Shown one piece after another: positions 51,062 to 60,508 of a DNA stretch of 64,000 bases (the first letter of the stretch is position 1; the number at the start of each line of letters is the position of its first letter). The position numbers and the translations under genes are program-made. The notes under the pieces are model-generated. The model worked only from the letters and a program-made list of their open reading frames with translations, was not told the DNA's origin and did not search any database. Origin of the DNA: Pseudalkalibacillus salsuginis (GTDB taxonomy: Bacteria; Bacillota; Bacilli; Bacillales; Fictibacillaceae); NCBI RefSeq assembly GCF_021646685.1, contig NZ_JAKJHW010000002.1:372001-436000 (forward strand), in the 5' to 3' direction.

Positions 51062-53125
51062 TCATTGCTTTTTCCTTTTCAGAATGGAAACGCCAAATGG
51101 GGATAACTCGACATTTTCTGTTACAGACGTCCCAGCGATCAAGTCGATGAGCTCTCCCTTCGGAATCTCGACTACTTGCTTCTCTTCTCCGAAGTTCATC
51201 AGGAAGATATAATCATTCTTCCCATCCGTCCTGCTTTGAGCAGATATTCCTTCTGGAAGCTTGCTCTCGATCGTTTTTTTAATTCCGACGTCTTTAATCA
51301 GTTGAGAAAAGAATTCATTATTAAACGGCTGTTTATTGCGGGAAGCCACATAGTAGGCCTTACCTTGCCCTAATTGATTGACCGTAAGAGCGGGTCGGCC
51401 GACATAAAAGTCGTCTTGATAGTAAGCTAATGCTTTTGCACCCTCCAAGTGGATCAGATCACATAACTCATAAGCTATATATTCTCCGCTAAGCCCTAAG
51501 TCATTTTTATCAACCATGACTCGATTTGCCTGTCCATCATATAATCCATCAATTTCTTCAGACCAGATACCAAGTGTATGACGGAGTGGACCTGGGAAGC
51601 CTCCCAAGAAAGCCAAATCGTTTTCATCTACGATTCCAGACCAATAGGTAGTGACGAACGTACCACCTTCTTTCACAAACTTCTCTATTTTTTCTCCAAC
51701 CCCTGGCCTTACCATATACAACATAGGGGCAACGACTAATTTGTATTTTGATATATCCCGCTCCATATCAATTACATCTACGGATACGCCATTTTTCCAG
51801 AATGCCTGATAATGATCCGTGACCGTTTTTTCATAGTTCACGCCCTGGTTACGAGGACCTTGGGCGTCTTTGACTGCCCATCTATTCTCCGTATCGAAAA
51901 TGATGGCGACTTCTGCATTTACGGCCGTTCCCACGATCAAATCTAATTGGTCAAGCACTTCTCCTACTCCTGTGACGTCTTTAAACACACGTGTATGTTC
52001 ATGTCCAACATGGTCAACAACAGCTCCATGGAACTTCTCGCTGGAACCCCTGCTTTTACGCCATTGGAAATATTGGACAGAGTCAGAGCCATGTGCAACT
52101 GCCTGCATGGAAGACAGTAAATGCATGCCAGGCCGTTTCAGCTTACTGATCGGCTGCCAATTTGTCAGGCTTGGTGTGCTTTCCATCAATAAAAATGGCT
52201 GCCCGTCCTTTATGGAACGGAAAAAGTCATGGTTCATCGCGGTCCATGCAGCTTTATGAATATCCCCATCCTTATCATGCCATGTTGGATAGGAATCCCA
52301 AGAAACAAAGTCCAAAGCATCCGCAAATTTCACATAGTCCAGTCCTTCGAACGCTTCCATGAAGTTTGTTGTGACAGGCAAGTCCGAATTGATTGCTTTC
52401 AGCGGTTTGACTTCGTGTTTGAAAAAATCAAGTGTTTGGTCCGTGACAAAGCGCTTCCAGTCCAGATTCAACCCGTGCACCATCGTTTCTCCATGTGGTG
52501 CTGGTGACTCAATTTGATGCCAATCCGTATATGTATGGCTCCAAAACGTCGTCCACCAGCTATGGTTGAGGTTATCCAGCGTTTCATATTTTACTTTAAG
52601 CCATTCCCTGAATGCATCCTGACAATAGTAACAGTGACATTCCCCGCCATATTCATTGGATATATGCCAGCCGATTACAGCAGTATGGTTGGAATACCTT
52701 TCTGCAAGTTTACGATTCATAATCGAAACTTTTTCACGGTAGACAGGGGAAGTATAACAATGATTATGCCTTAGTCCATGCAGGTTTCTGACCCGATCTG
52801 GACCTACCCGGAGCACCTCCTCATACTTATTTGACATCCATGCTGGGCGTGCTCCACTCGGTGTAGCTAAGAACGTATAGATTTCATTTCCGGCTAACTT
52901 ATCGAGTACATTGTCCAGCCAATCAAAATGGAATGTCCCTTCCTCCGGTTCAAGTTCAGCCCAAGAAAAAATCCCTACAGACATTACGTTACATTTAGCT
53001 AATTTCATCAACCGGATATCTTCTTCTAATATTCCTGGTTCGTATGCCCATTGTTCAGGATTATAATCAGCTCCATGCAGCATTTTGGGAATCTTTCCGC
53101 TGACTGGATTGTATCTGACTGTCAT
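51062..53125 (-). CDS. GH42 beta-galactosidase
   Basis: 687 residues from ATG 53125 (AAAGGTGAT, spaced six). The TIM barrel carries the acid/base Glu E158 in H-I-S-N-E-Y-G-G and the nucleophile E315 in L-L-M-E-S-T-P-S. A zinc cluster typical of GH42 is intact: C123, C163, C165 and C168. The trimerisation glutaminase-like domain (from about 390) and the short C-terminal beta domain are present. No signal peptide, so it cleaves imported beta-galactosides in the cytoplasm. It is the last gene of the binding-protein/permease operon, as in Bacillus galactan systems, though no endo-galactanase is present. Confidence 0.95.
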   Translation of the reverse strand: MTVRYNPVSGKIPKMLHGADYNPEQWAYEPGILEEDIRLMKLAKCNVMSVGIFSWAELEPEEGTFHFDWLDNVLDKLAGNEIYTFLATPSGARPAWMSNKYEEVLRVGPDRVRNLHGLRHNHCYTSPVYREKVSIMNRKLAERYSNHTAVIGWHISNEYGGECHCYYCQDAFREWLKVKYETLDNLNHSWWTTFWSHTYTDWHQIESPAPHGETMVHGLNLDWKRFVTDQTLDFFKHEVKPLKAINSDLPVTTNFMEAFEGLDYVKFADALDFVSWDSYPTWHDKDGDIHKAAWTAMNHDFFRSIKDGQPFLLMESTPSLTNWQPISKLKRPGMHLLSSMQAVAHGSDSVQYFQWRKSRGSSEKFHGAVVDHVGHEHTRVFKDVTGVGEVLDQLDLIVGTAVNAEVAIIFDTENRWAVKDAQGPRNQGVNYEKTVTDHYQAFWKNGVSVDVIDMERDISKYKLVVAPMLYMVRPGVGEKIEKFVKEGGTFVTTYWSGIVDENDLAFLGGFPGPLRHTLGIWSEEIDGLYDGQANRVMVDKNDLGLSGEYIAYELCDLIHLEGAKALAYYQDDFYVGRPALTVNQLGQGKAYYVASRNKQPFNNEFFSQLIKDVGIKKTIESKLPEGISAQSRTDGKNDYIFLMNFGEEKQVVEIPKGELIDLIAGTSVTENVELSPFGVSILKRKKQ

Positions 53126-53343
53126 ATTGATCACCTTTTTCTTATTTAGTGAAAAACCAATTCACTGAGATATACCTGCAATCGTATTTGCTTGATTTGA
53201 AGACTTTCCTTGTCCACTCATTTTCCAATACAACTTGATTGATATACCCCATGTTCGCTCTGTTTCACGATTTTGTTGTAATACTTCTATGTTTTCCCAA
53301 TCATGTCCTACCTCCTACTAGAACGAAGATTTGACTAAAGATA

Positions 53344-54171
53344 TTACCCTTTGACCGATCCCATCATCCCTTCTACGAAATACTTCTGCATAACGAAGAA
53401 AACAACGGCTGTCGGAAGGGTTCCGATAACAATGGCTGTCATGATGACACCAAAATCCGGCGTATAACCTGCGCCAAGATTAGAAATAAGCAATGGGATG
53501 GTTTGCTTTTCGGGAGATTGCAGCACGACCAATGGCCATAAATAGTTATTCCAGCTATTCATGAATGCGATGATCGCTGCTGCCGCATAGGTCGTTTTCA
53601 TCGTTGGTACATAAATACGGAAAAAGATGCCTAATTCACTTAATCCGTCTATCCTCCCTGCTTCCACCAATTCCTTCGCAAACATCTTGGTGTTCTGACG
53701 GAACAAAAAGATGAAAAACGCAGTAATGACAGTCGGCAGTATTACGGCAGCCAATGTATCAATCCCCAGGAAAGGAACAGTTGAAGAAAGACGGCCAAAT
53801 AACCGGTACAGAGGGATCATGATAGCTGCAAACGGAATCATCATCGATAACAAGAGAATGTTAAACACTTTATCTTTACCAGGTGTCCGGTAGATTTCAA
53901 AGCCATAACCGGCAAGTGACCCGATCAGCAACGTCAAAAAGGTGGTGATCAACGCGATAATGGTTGAATTCACTAATGCCGTGACCATGTTGACCGATTC
54001 GAATAATACATTTAAATTTTCGATTAAGTGACTCCCTGGCAGCAATCGGCCTTTGGTAACATCCACTGACTTATTGGTCATACTTACGACCATCCACAGG
54101 AACGGAAAGATCGACACTATGGCAGCTATGCTTAAAAAAGTGTATACTCCTACATTTTTCAACTTTTTCAC
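53344..54171 (-). CDS. ABC sugar permease, MalG/GanQ type
   Basis: 275 residues. The GTG start overlaps the stop of the partner permease gene by four bases (GTGA), with AGGTGAT as ribosome binding site. Six membrane helices; the EAA loop is K-E-L-V-E-A-G-R-I-D-G-L-S-E-L-G, with Gly instead of the second Ala of the usual motif. The C terminus V-E-G-M-M-G-S-V-K-G is standard. It forms a channel with the product of the preceding gene to import an oligosaccharide, probably a beta-galactoside given the GH42 gene downstream. Confidence 0.92.
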   Translation of the reverse strand: MKKLKNVGVYTFLSIAAIVSIFPFLWMVVSMTNKSVDVTKGRLLPGSHLIENLNVLFESVNMVTALVNSTIIALITTFLTLLIGSLAGYGFEIYRTPGKDKVFNILLLSMMIPFAAIMIPLYRLFGRLSSTVPFLGIDTLAAVILPTVITAFFIFLFRQNTKMFAKELVEAGRIDGLSELGIFFRIYVPTMKTTYAAAAIIAFMNSWNNYLWPLVVLQSPEKQTIPLLISNLGAGYTPDFGVIMTAIVIGTLPTAVVFFVMQKYFVEGMMGSVKG

Positions 54172-55094
54172 TTTTTATCACCTGCCACTTTAAATTGGAT
54201 GAGAGACAATAGAACAACCAGGATGACAATCACATATGAAACAGTAGCTGCATATCCGAAATCAGGACTATATTCAAACGATAGGTTATAGATGTACATG
54301 GAAATGGAAAGCGTCGCATTCCCCGGTCCACCATTTGTGATATTCATGATTTCATCAAATATTTGCAAGGTGCCGATTGTCGAAATGATGGAAGTAAATA
54401 AAATGATAGGTTTTAACATCGGGACTGTAATATAGAAAAATTTTTGAAGGCTCGAGGCACCGTCAATTTCCGCTGCTTCATACATCGATTTATCAATATT
54501 TTGCAGGGCAGATAAATAGAAGATCATATTATACCCTGTCCATCTCCATGTTATGGCAATGATGATGGCTATTTTGGCAAGTAAAGGATCCGACAGCCAG
54601 TTCAGCGGTTGAGAGATGATTGACAAGTTAAGCAGAAACTGGTTGATCAAGCCATTCTCGCCAAATAGGTATTTAAAAAGAACAGCATAGGCTACAAGCG
54701 AGGTTACACATGGTAAAAAGATGGCTGTACGAAAGAATCCCTTGAATTTCAATGTTGCATTATTCAAAAGTACAGAAAGGAATAATGCAAGGATGATCAT
54801 CAGCGGGACCTGGATCAGCAAGTAAAGGAACGTGTTCCGTAGTGCAGCAATAAAGGTAGGATCTTTAAATAATCTTACATAGTTATCCAATCCTACATAT
54901 TCCAGATTAGCCCCCATTCCAGACTGGAAAGAGAGAAGCAAGGCTTGAACCATCGGATAAAAGTAAAAGAGACAGATTCCAGCAGCAGCTATCAGTATGA
55001 ATAGCCATCCGATATAATTCTTTTTCAACCAGCTGCCACTTGACTTCAGGTTAATTGTATAGGGTAGATTCGTTCTCTTCACCACTTTGCTCAT
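54168..55094 (-). CDS. ABC sugar permease, MalF/GanP type
   Basis: 308 residues from ATG 55094 (GGGGGAAC upstream). It lacks the long extra-cytoplasmic insert of E. coli MalF and resembles LacF/YurN-size permeases. Six membrane helices; the EAA loop is M-Y-E-A-A-E-I-D-G-A-S-S-L-Q-K-F-F. It follows the binding-protein gene after a 228-base gap that contains a hairpin. No ATPase gene is present in the operon. Confidence 0.92.
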   Translation of the reverse strand: MSKVVKRTNLPYTINLKSSGSWLKKNYIGWLFILIAAAGICLFYFYPMVQALLLSFQSGMGANLEYVGLDNYVRLFKDPTFIAALRNTFLYLLIQVPLMIILALFLSVLLNNATLKFKGFFRTAIFLPCVTSLVAYAVLFKYLFGENGLINQFLLNLSIISQPLNWLSDPLLAKIAIIIAITWRWTGYNMIFYLSALQNIDKSMYEAAEIDGASSLQKFFYITVPMLKPIILFTSIISTIGTLQIFDEIMNITNGGPGNATLSISMYIYNLSFEYSPDFGYAATVSYVIVILVVLLSLIQFKVAGDKK

Positions 55095-55197
55095 ATTTCC
55101 GTTCCCCCTTACATAAGACAAGGTACGATTTTACAGAAAACTTGGCGGGCCAAACCTTGTGAAGGTCAAGCCATAGTATACATTCTTAAAGTAATAT

Positions 55198-55242
55198 AAA
55201 GGGATTCCTTGAAAGTATAAGCAGCTTTCGCAGAATCCCTTT
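55198..55242 (-). terminator. Hairpin between binding-protein and permease genes (attenuator)
   Basis: AAAGGGATTC (55198-55207) pairs with GAATCCCTTT (55233-55242); an inner GAAAG/CTTTC step adds stability. The T tail is poor, so partial termination or 3'-end protection is likelier than a full stop. Confidence 0.65.
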
Positions 55243-55321
55243 ATTCGTTGGAACTTCCTTTTCAGATAACCGCGCTTCTCTTATATGAGATTTGCCTTGT
55301 AGGCTTCTATACTTGTCCGCA

Positions 55322-56608
55322 TCATTTCAGTTGTGCTTCAGCTTGTGCCTGTGCATCTGCCAATACGTCATCCAGGTTTTTTCCTTTTAGATAGTTTTGC
55401 ATTTCAGCTACTAAAATATCTTCAATAGCATAAGTATGCAAGCCGTAGTTTACGCTTGGGATCTCTTCCATCCATTTTGAAAAGTCAGAAGTGACAGATT
55501 GACCACCGAAGAATTCATTTTCAGTCTGGTAGGCTTCTCCATCTGAAGCTGGTGTGTAGGTACCAAGGGCACCGACTTCAAGGACAAGATCCTGATAGAA
55601 TTCTTTATTTGATCCGAACGTCTTACCAAGAAACTCAGCTGCTTTCTCTTTCCCAGGTATGTTTAACACGTAGAACGAACTTCCGCCCAGGTTTGATGCA
55701 TTTACAGAACCTTCTATGTCCAATTTCGGAATCGGAGCAACTGCCCATTTACCAGCCTGTGAGTCCTCGGCTTCAATACTAGGGGTGATCCAGTTGCCAC
55801 TTGGAACCGTTGCAACATCCCCGTTGTTGAATGCAGCTAAGAATTGGCTCCAATCCGAGTTTGCTTTGATAAAGTCTGCCTCCATCATGGCTTTATAGTT
55901 TTCGAAAGCTTTTCTTAAAGGTTCGTTATCTACTAGATTGACAGTTTTTCCATCTTCCTTCATGTACCAGGAGCCTGCACTCTGAATCATTACACGAATG
56001 ATGCCTAAGTCATTGGGATCAAGAGTCATCATGTCTTTACCTGTTTTCGCTTTTACATCTTTACCAATCTCGATGTATCTTTCCCACGTTATGTTCATCA
56101 AGTCTTCCTTCGTATATCCAGCTTCTTTAAAGTAGTCGGTACGGAAGTACAATCCCGTAACACCTGTGTCAAACGGTAATCCATACTGCTTTCCATCAAA
56201 GCTGGTAGGTTCCAGCTTGTACGGTGCGAAATCATCCAGGTTGAAGTATTCATCAATCGGGAAAAACGCATCGGGATACGACTGTAAAAAACCTTGGGCA
56301 CGTTGATCCTCGATTAAAACAATATTAGGCATCCCTTTCATACTTCCCGAACTAAGTCCTGTGTTTAACTTTTGCACAATATCATCTTGTGCATTTTCGA
56401 TAACGTCAAGTTCTAGATCTTTACCATAGGATTCTTTAGCAATCTCTAGAGCAGCAATGTTAAAATGCGGATCCCACGCCCAGGCCGTAATTTTATCTGG
56501 TTCAGCTTCTCCTCCGCTCGTTTCATCAGAAGAACATGCTGCCAAAGCAAGAACCGTGACAACAGCCACCACTAACAACCAAATCCTTAATTGGGAAAAC
56601 CTCATCAT
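55322..56608 (-). CDS. CUT1-type sugar-binding lipoprotein of the GH42 operon
   Basis: 428 residues. Lipoprotein signal with lipobox L-A-A-C, Cys near residue 25, followed by a Ser/Glu-rich linker. The remainder is a periplasmic-binding fold of the MalE class (I-T-A-W-A-W-D-P-H-F-N near the start). GAGGGGG precedes tandem ATG codons at 56608/56605. It is the first gene behind a CcpA-type promoter and is followed by an attenuator-like hairpin, so it should be made in excess over the permeases. The cargo is probably a galactose-containing oligosaccharide. Confidence 0.92.
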   Translation of the reverse strand: MMRFSQLRIWLLVVAVVTVLALAACSSDETSGGEAEPDKITAWAWDPHFNIAALEIAKESYGKDLELDVIENAQDDIVQKLNTGLSSGSMKGMPNIVLIEDQRAQGFLQSYPDAFFPIDEYFNLDDFAPYKLEPTSFDGKQYGLPFDTGVTGLYFRTDYFKEAGYTKEDLMNITWERYIEIGKDVKAKTGKDMMTLDPNDLGIIRVMIQSAGSWYMKEDGKTVNLVDNEPLRKAFENYKAMMEADFIKANSDWSQFLAAFNNGDVATVPSGNWITPSIEAEDSQAGKWAVAPIPKLDIEGSVNASNLGGSSFYVLNIPGKEKAAEFLGKTFGSNKEFYQDLVLEVGALGTYTPASDGEAYQTENEFFGGQSVTSDFSKWMEEIPSVNYGLHTYAIEDILVAEMQNYLKGKNLDDVLADAQAQAEAQLK

Positions 56609-56626
56609 TTAAACCCCCTCTTTTTT

Positions 56627-56667
56627 TGTAAGCGCTGACATTTTACTTGCTTCAATGATACCATCAA
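56627..56667 (-). promoter_or_regulatory. CcpA-controlled promoter of the GH42 transport operon
   Basis: A full consensus cre, TGTAAGCGCTGACA (56627-56640), matches TGWAANCGNTNWCA at every position. On the minus strand TTGATG (56662-56667), 16 bases, TAAAAT (56640-56645) form the promoter, so the cre begins at the -10 and covers the transcription start. That is the classic placement for glucose repression by CcpA. Confidence 0.82.
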
Positions 56668-56668
56668 C

Positions 56669-56697
56669 AAAAAAAAGACCGTTAGAACGATCTTTAG
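56669..56697 (-). terminator. Terminator of the two-component gene pair
   Basis: AAAGACCGTT (56674-56683) pairs with AACGATCTTT (56686-56695) with one mismatch; eight T follow on the minus strand. It separates the kinase gene from the transport promoter. Confidence 0.88.
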
Positions 56698-56715
56698 AAA
56701 TTCATTAAACTATTT

Positions 56716-58536
56716 TTAGAAATTTTCTCCGTGAAGAAAATCGTTTTTGGCATTATTTTTAGATTTTGTATTATTTTTAGTCATTTCTTCTAATAACGGT
56801 AAGACAATTTTTACTTTTGTTCCTTTTTTCAATTCACTGGATACTTGCACACCATAAGCATGACCGAACAAGAATTGGATCCGTTCATGAACGTTTCGGA
56901 TGCCGATTCCGCTGAACAGTTGTCTCTTTCCTTTATTGCTTTGTATTTTGTCTATTTGCATGCCATCCCCCGTGTCGATCACCTCGCAAATAAGCTTATT
57001 GTCCCGCTTAGCAATCAAGATTTGAATGAACCCTTGTTTCTTTTTTGTGAATCCATGGAAGAAAGCATTCTCTATGAATGGCTGGATCACCAGTTTTGGT
57101 AAATGATAGTGGAAACAATCTGGAGCAATGAGTGTATTCACTTTGACTCTATCCCCATATCTCGTTTGATTGATCAAGACATAGTTTTTTATATTCGTAA
57201 CCTCTTGTTCAACTGTAATCGTCTCATCCACATTCCCAAGCGCGTTTTGCAGCAAGGGTATCAAAGCATCAATTGTATCGAACGCCGCTCCCTTTTTTCC
57301 TTCCTTCACCAGGAATTTAACCGACGTCAACGTGTTATAGAGAAAATGCGGATTGATCTGATATTGAAGAGCCTCCAGTTCAGATTTCCGCTGCTTACGC
57401 TGTGTCTTCAGCAAAACTTCTACATGCTCCTGCAATTCATTGAGCATATAATTGAACGCATGGGCAATTTTCCTCGCTTCATAACCACCGCTTTCCTCGA
57501 CAGGCTTGCTGAAGTCATACTTCGCCATATCGGAAATCTGTCTTACAAGCTTGCTTATCGAGGTAGTCATTCTTCTGGATATGATGAAAACAACCCCGAC
57601 TGCGAGCAGGACAATGCCTATGCTTATGAGGACGATTTCTTTTGTATCAATCAAATTATCAATGACCATTTCTTTGTCGATTAGATTGACAAGATACATA
57701 TCGAGTGCTGGCAAAGCCTCCGCTAATAACATATAATCTTTGCCGAATACGTGGACATCTTGATACTCCAACCCATTTTCTTCTGTCTCTTCAGCATGCT
57801 CAAGCAAGTCCTGTGTATCTCGTCCGATTAAGTCTTGTTCGTTACTTGAGATGATCATTCCGTTGCCATCCACTACTAATATACTGTTTCCTTCACTTGT
57901 ATAGCCTTCATAAGATTCTCTCAGGTCCCGTTCTCGAATAGGAATGTATACATAACCATAAATATTATTGGTGGACCTCTCCGTAAGCGCCTTTGTCGCT
58001 ACGATTATCTGACTTCCATTGGTAATATCACTGTCTGGAATAAATTGATAGAGGATCTCATTCGGTTTCGCCTTCGTATTTTGAGTGATCCGATGGTCGA
58101 TCAAGTCGTCAGCAGATACAGGCCAATTCATATATTTCATGTTGAACAACCGTCTGTTTTTGCCTAATACGATAAGGTTTGCCTTATGCGGAACTTCTGA
58201 ATAGATCCGTTCTAACTGATCCTCTATCGTATAAAAGGAATTGGAAGCCTCGAGCGAGCTGATATCATCCAGTGTCAACAACCGCTTGATCGTCCCATTG
58301 TTCTGCACGTTGATTACTCTGGAAACCACAGAATAACTGTAAGATTCGAATTGCTTTTTGATCTGGCTAAGCACTTTCGTATTCGTGATGCTGAACGTCT
58401 CCATGAATAGGTTATTGGACATACGAAATGTACTGAAGGTAATAAGTACCGAAACAGAAATGATACTGATTACCATGACGAGAAACATCTTAATGAATAG
58501 ATTGTTATTTTGAACCGTTCTTATGAACCTCTTCAT
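56716..58536 (-). CDS. YesM-like sensor histidine kinase
   Basis: 606 residues from ATG 58536 (GAGGACAAT upstream); TTG 58548 is possible. Helices at about 17-38 and 300-323 enclose a ~260-residue extracellular Cache-type domain. A HAMP linker follows, then the His_kinase dimerisation motif Q-I-N-P-H-F-L-Y-N-T-L with phospho-His H397. The ATP lid G-I-G-I-R-N-V-H-E-R-I completes the LytS/YesM type. It senses an extracellular sugar or a loaded binding protein and phosphorylates the response regulator whose stop lies 9 bases upstream of this start. The pair should switch on the binding-protein operon next door. Confidence 0.94.
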   Translation of the reverse strand: MKRFIRTVQNNNLFIKMFLVMVISIISVSVLITFSTFRMSNNLFMETFSITNTKVLSQIKKQFESYSYSVVSRVINVQNNGTIKRLLTLDDISSLEASNSFYTIEDQLERIYSEVPHKANLIVLGKNRRLFNMKYMNWPVSADDLIDHRITQNTKAKPNEILYQFIPDSDITNGSQIIVATKALTERSTNNIYGYVYIPIRERDLRESYEGYTSEGNSILVVDGNGMIISSNEQDLIGRDTQDLLEHAEETEENGLEYQDVHVFGKDYMLLAEALPALDMYLVNLIDKEMVIDNLIDTKEIVLISIGIVLLAVGVVFIISRRMTTSISKLVRQISDMAKYDFSKPVEESGGYEARKIAHAFNYMLNELQEHVEVLLKTQRKQRKSELEALQYQINPHFLYNTLTSVKFLVKEGKKGAAFDTIDALIPLLQNALGNVDETITVEQEVTNIKNYVLINQTRYGDRVKVNTLIAPDCFHYHLPKLVIQPFIENAFFHGFTKKKQGFIQILIAKRDNKLICEVIDTGDGMQIDKIQSNKGKRQLFSGIGIRNVHERIQFLFGHAYGVQVSSELKKGTKVKIVLPLLEEMTKNNTKSKNNAKNDFLHGENF

Positions 58537-58544
58537 TATTGTCC

Positions 58545-60086
58545 TCAATTCATTACCGGAGCATTCTTACGGTACCTGCCAGGAGATGAGCCTTCTAGAC
58601 GTTTAAATACCTTGCAAAAGTAACTGGGTTCTGAGTACCCCACCATTTCACTTACCTGGCATACGGAAGCAGAGCTGGACTCCAGGATCTGCTTTGCATT
58701 TTCTATTCTCACTTGATTTAGATAATCACAGAATCCTACCTTAAGGTGAGTACTGAAATAACTTGATAAATAGGAAGGATTGAAGTGAAAATGTTCAGCT
58801 AGTATGGTTAAAGAGAGTGGCTCTGCATAGTGATCTTCAATATATTGCAACAACGATTTCATGTTAAGCGGGCGATCCTTACTGTCATTTACTGCAAGAA
58901 TCGTTTGGATCTCCTCCAGGAAGTCATCAAAGTGGGCAATAGCCTTTTTGGCATACTTCGCTTCATTAATAACAGTAAAATATTTGTACTTTGCATTCTC
59001 CAACTCTTCGACATCGTACTTCATATTTCCCAAAAGGATGATCATATTGAAAATGATATTTTCCAGCCAGGACTTGAACTCAAATATATCAATCGTATAA
59101 TCACGTGATATAAAGTTAACATGATCCTTTAAGGAACGGACCGTGACCTCGAATCTTTTCTGCTTAAGGAGATCAATGAACCGACTTAAATCAAACGGCG
59201 TACTGTATTTTTCTACTTCGGGCAAAGAATCATAGATTAACAACGGATGATCAGACAGATAAAACAGGTAGTCTTTCATCTTTAACAAGTTATTCTCGTA
59301 GACTGTTTTCAGCTCATGAATGGATGAAAATGGGACACTCATTAACCAGGAGGTATCCGCTACTGATCTTCTATGCTGCTCAGCTGTATTCGTTAGGGTT
59401 TGTTTAATGGATGCCAGCTGTTCGGGGTCATGATTAAGCATCACGAGAATGGAGTCGTCTATATCCGATGGAATGAAGAAAGTTTCCATCTGACTGGTCT
59501 GTTCCATCAACTGATTGCTGATTTCCTTAAAGGTTAATAGGTTTTCTTTATTTTCCAGACTGCAAACCGCTATAAGGTTGAATTGGCTGTAAGGAAACTC
59601 TTTTATTAATGCTTCTTCACTTTTCGTCAAGGAATATCCGAGTATACTCTTTTTCAATAGTTCTTCCATAGAAGGCGGGCTTTGCTTTATTTCACAGAAA
59701 CTTGAAGGCTCTGGTACAATTTTCCGTAAGGTTTCAAGTAATACTTCACCCTTTAATTTCGGTTTTAATATGTAATCGGCTACACCATTTTGAAACGTAG
59801 AGCGGACATAATCAAAATTCTCAAAACTGCTTAATACAATAATTTCAATGGCTGGATACTTCTCTTTAACCACTCTGACTAATTCGATTCCATCCATACC
59901 GGGCATAACGACATCAGTAATGATGATATTTGGGCGTTCTTTTTCAATCAATTGCAGGGCCTCATCCCCATTGGAAGCCTCCCCGACAATCTGAAAACCT
60001 TCTTGTTCCCAATCTATATAGTTAATGATTCCTTGCCTGATCAGCATTTCATCATCAACCACTAATACCTTGTACAGACCCCTCAT
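58545..60086 (-). CDS. YesN-like AraC-family response regulator
   Basis: 513 residues from ATG 60086 (AAGGGAGAG upstream); a 17-codon upstream extension is unsupported. The receiver domain has D-D-E near its start, the phospho-acceptor Asp D58 in I-I-I-T-D-V-V-M-P-G, and V-A-D-Y-I-L-K-P-K. A long middle region (about 130-400) of unclear fold follows. The C-terminal AraC HTH pair includes L-A-E-H-F-H-F-N-P-S-Y-L-S-S-Y-F and V-G-Y-S-E-P-S-Y-F-C-K-V-F-K. It binds promoters of sugar-uptake genes when phosphorylated. It is the first gene of the two-component unit. Confidence 0.94.
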   Translation of the reverse strand: MRGLYKVLVVDDEMLIRQGIINYIDWEQEGFQIVGEASNGDEALQLIEKERPNIIITDVVMPGMDGIELVRVVKEKYPAIEIIVLSSFENFDYVRSTFQNGVADYILKPKLKGEVLLETLRKIVPEPSSFCEIKQSPPSMEELLKKSILGYSLTKSEEALIKEFPYSQFNLIAVCSLENKENLLTFKEISNQLMEQTSQMETFFIPSDIDDSILVMLNHDPEQLASIKQTLTNTAEQHRRSVADTSWLMSVPFSSIHELKTVYENNLLKMKDYLFYLSDHPLLIYDSLPEVEKYSTPFDLSRFIDLLKQKRFEVTVRSLKDHVNFISRDYTIDIFEFKSWLENIIFNMIILLGNMKYDVEELENAKYKYFTVINEAKYAKKAIAHFDDFLEEIQTILAVNDSKDRPLNMKSLLQYIEDHYAEPLSLTILAEHFHFNPSYLSSYFSTHLKVGFCDYLNQVRIENAKQILESSSASVCQVSEMVGYSEPSYFCKVFKRLEGSSPGRYRKNAPVMN

Positions 60087-60508
60087 AACAATCTCTCCCT
60101 TGATAAGTAAATTAATTTGGGATTTCCTTCTTAACATACCTCCAGAAAAACAGACGATCCAAAGTATATATTATTAGATTTTTTAAAAATTTCTGATACT
60201 TTTATTTTAAATTCTTTTCGAACCGTCGTAAACCCACAATTCCATACATTTATTTCTCAAAAGGAATATAAAATTGTTAAGTACTGCTAAGAAAAATACA
60301 AATTTGTTTTCTTTAAACGAAAAGAGCGATTGCGTTAAGCCGCAAATCGCCCTTCACTATATGGATTTTATAGGAGTATATATATCTTCATTCATTCATA
60401 ACAAGTTAAAAGATATGCCCCCTGTGTCAGAATAGTTGTCGTACCCCTCATTAGAAGTATAGTTGGTAAATAGAGGATGAGGTGAGAACAATAGCTAGAG
60501 CTTTCCTA
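60087..60508. other. Intergenic stretch with a terminator
   Basis: A hairpin near 60325-60352 (GCGATT/AATCGC, bulged) with four T on the minus strand would end the DUF4386 transcript. The rest, including the upstream region of the response regulator, holds no recognised operator. Confidence 0.55.

Noticed and set aside
50822-51212. Plus-strand open frames of 94 and 100 codons
   Set aside because: They are antisense to the oxidoreductase remnant and the end of the GH42 gene.
57103-57684. 193-codon plus-strand open frame opposite the sensor kinase
   Set aside because: It is a shadow of the kinase gene, without start signals or a recognisable fold.
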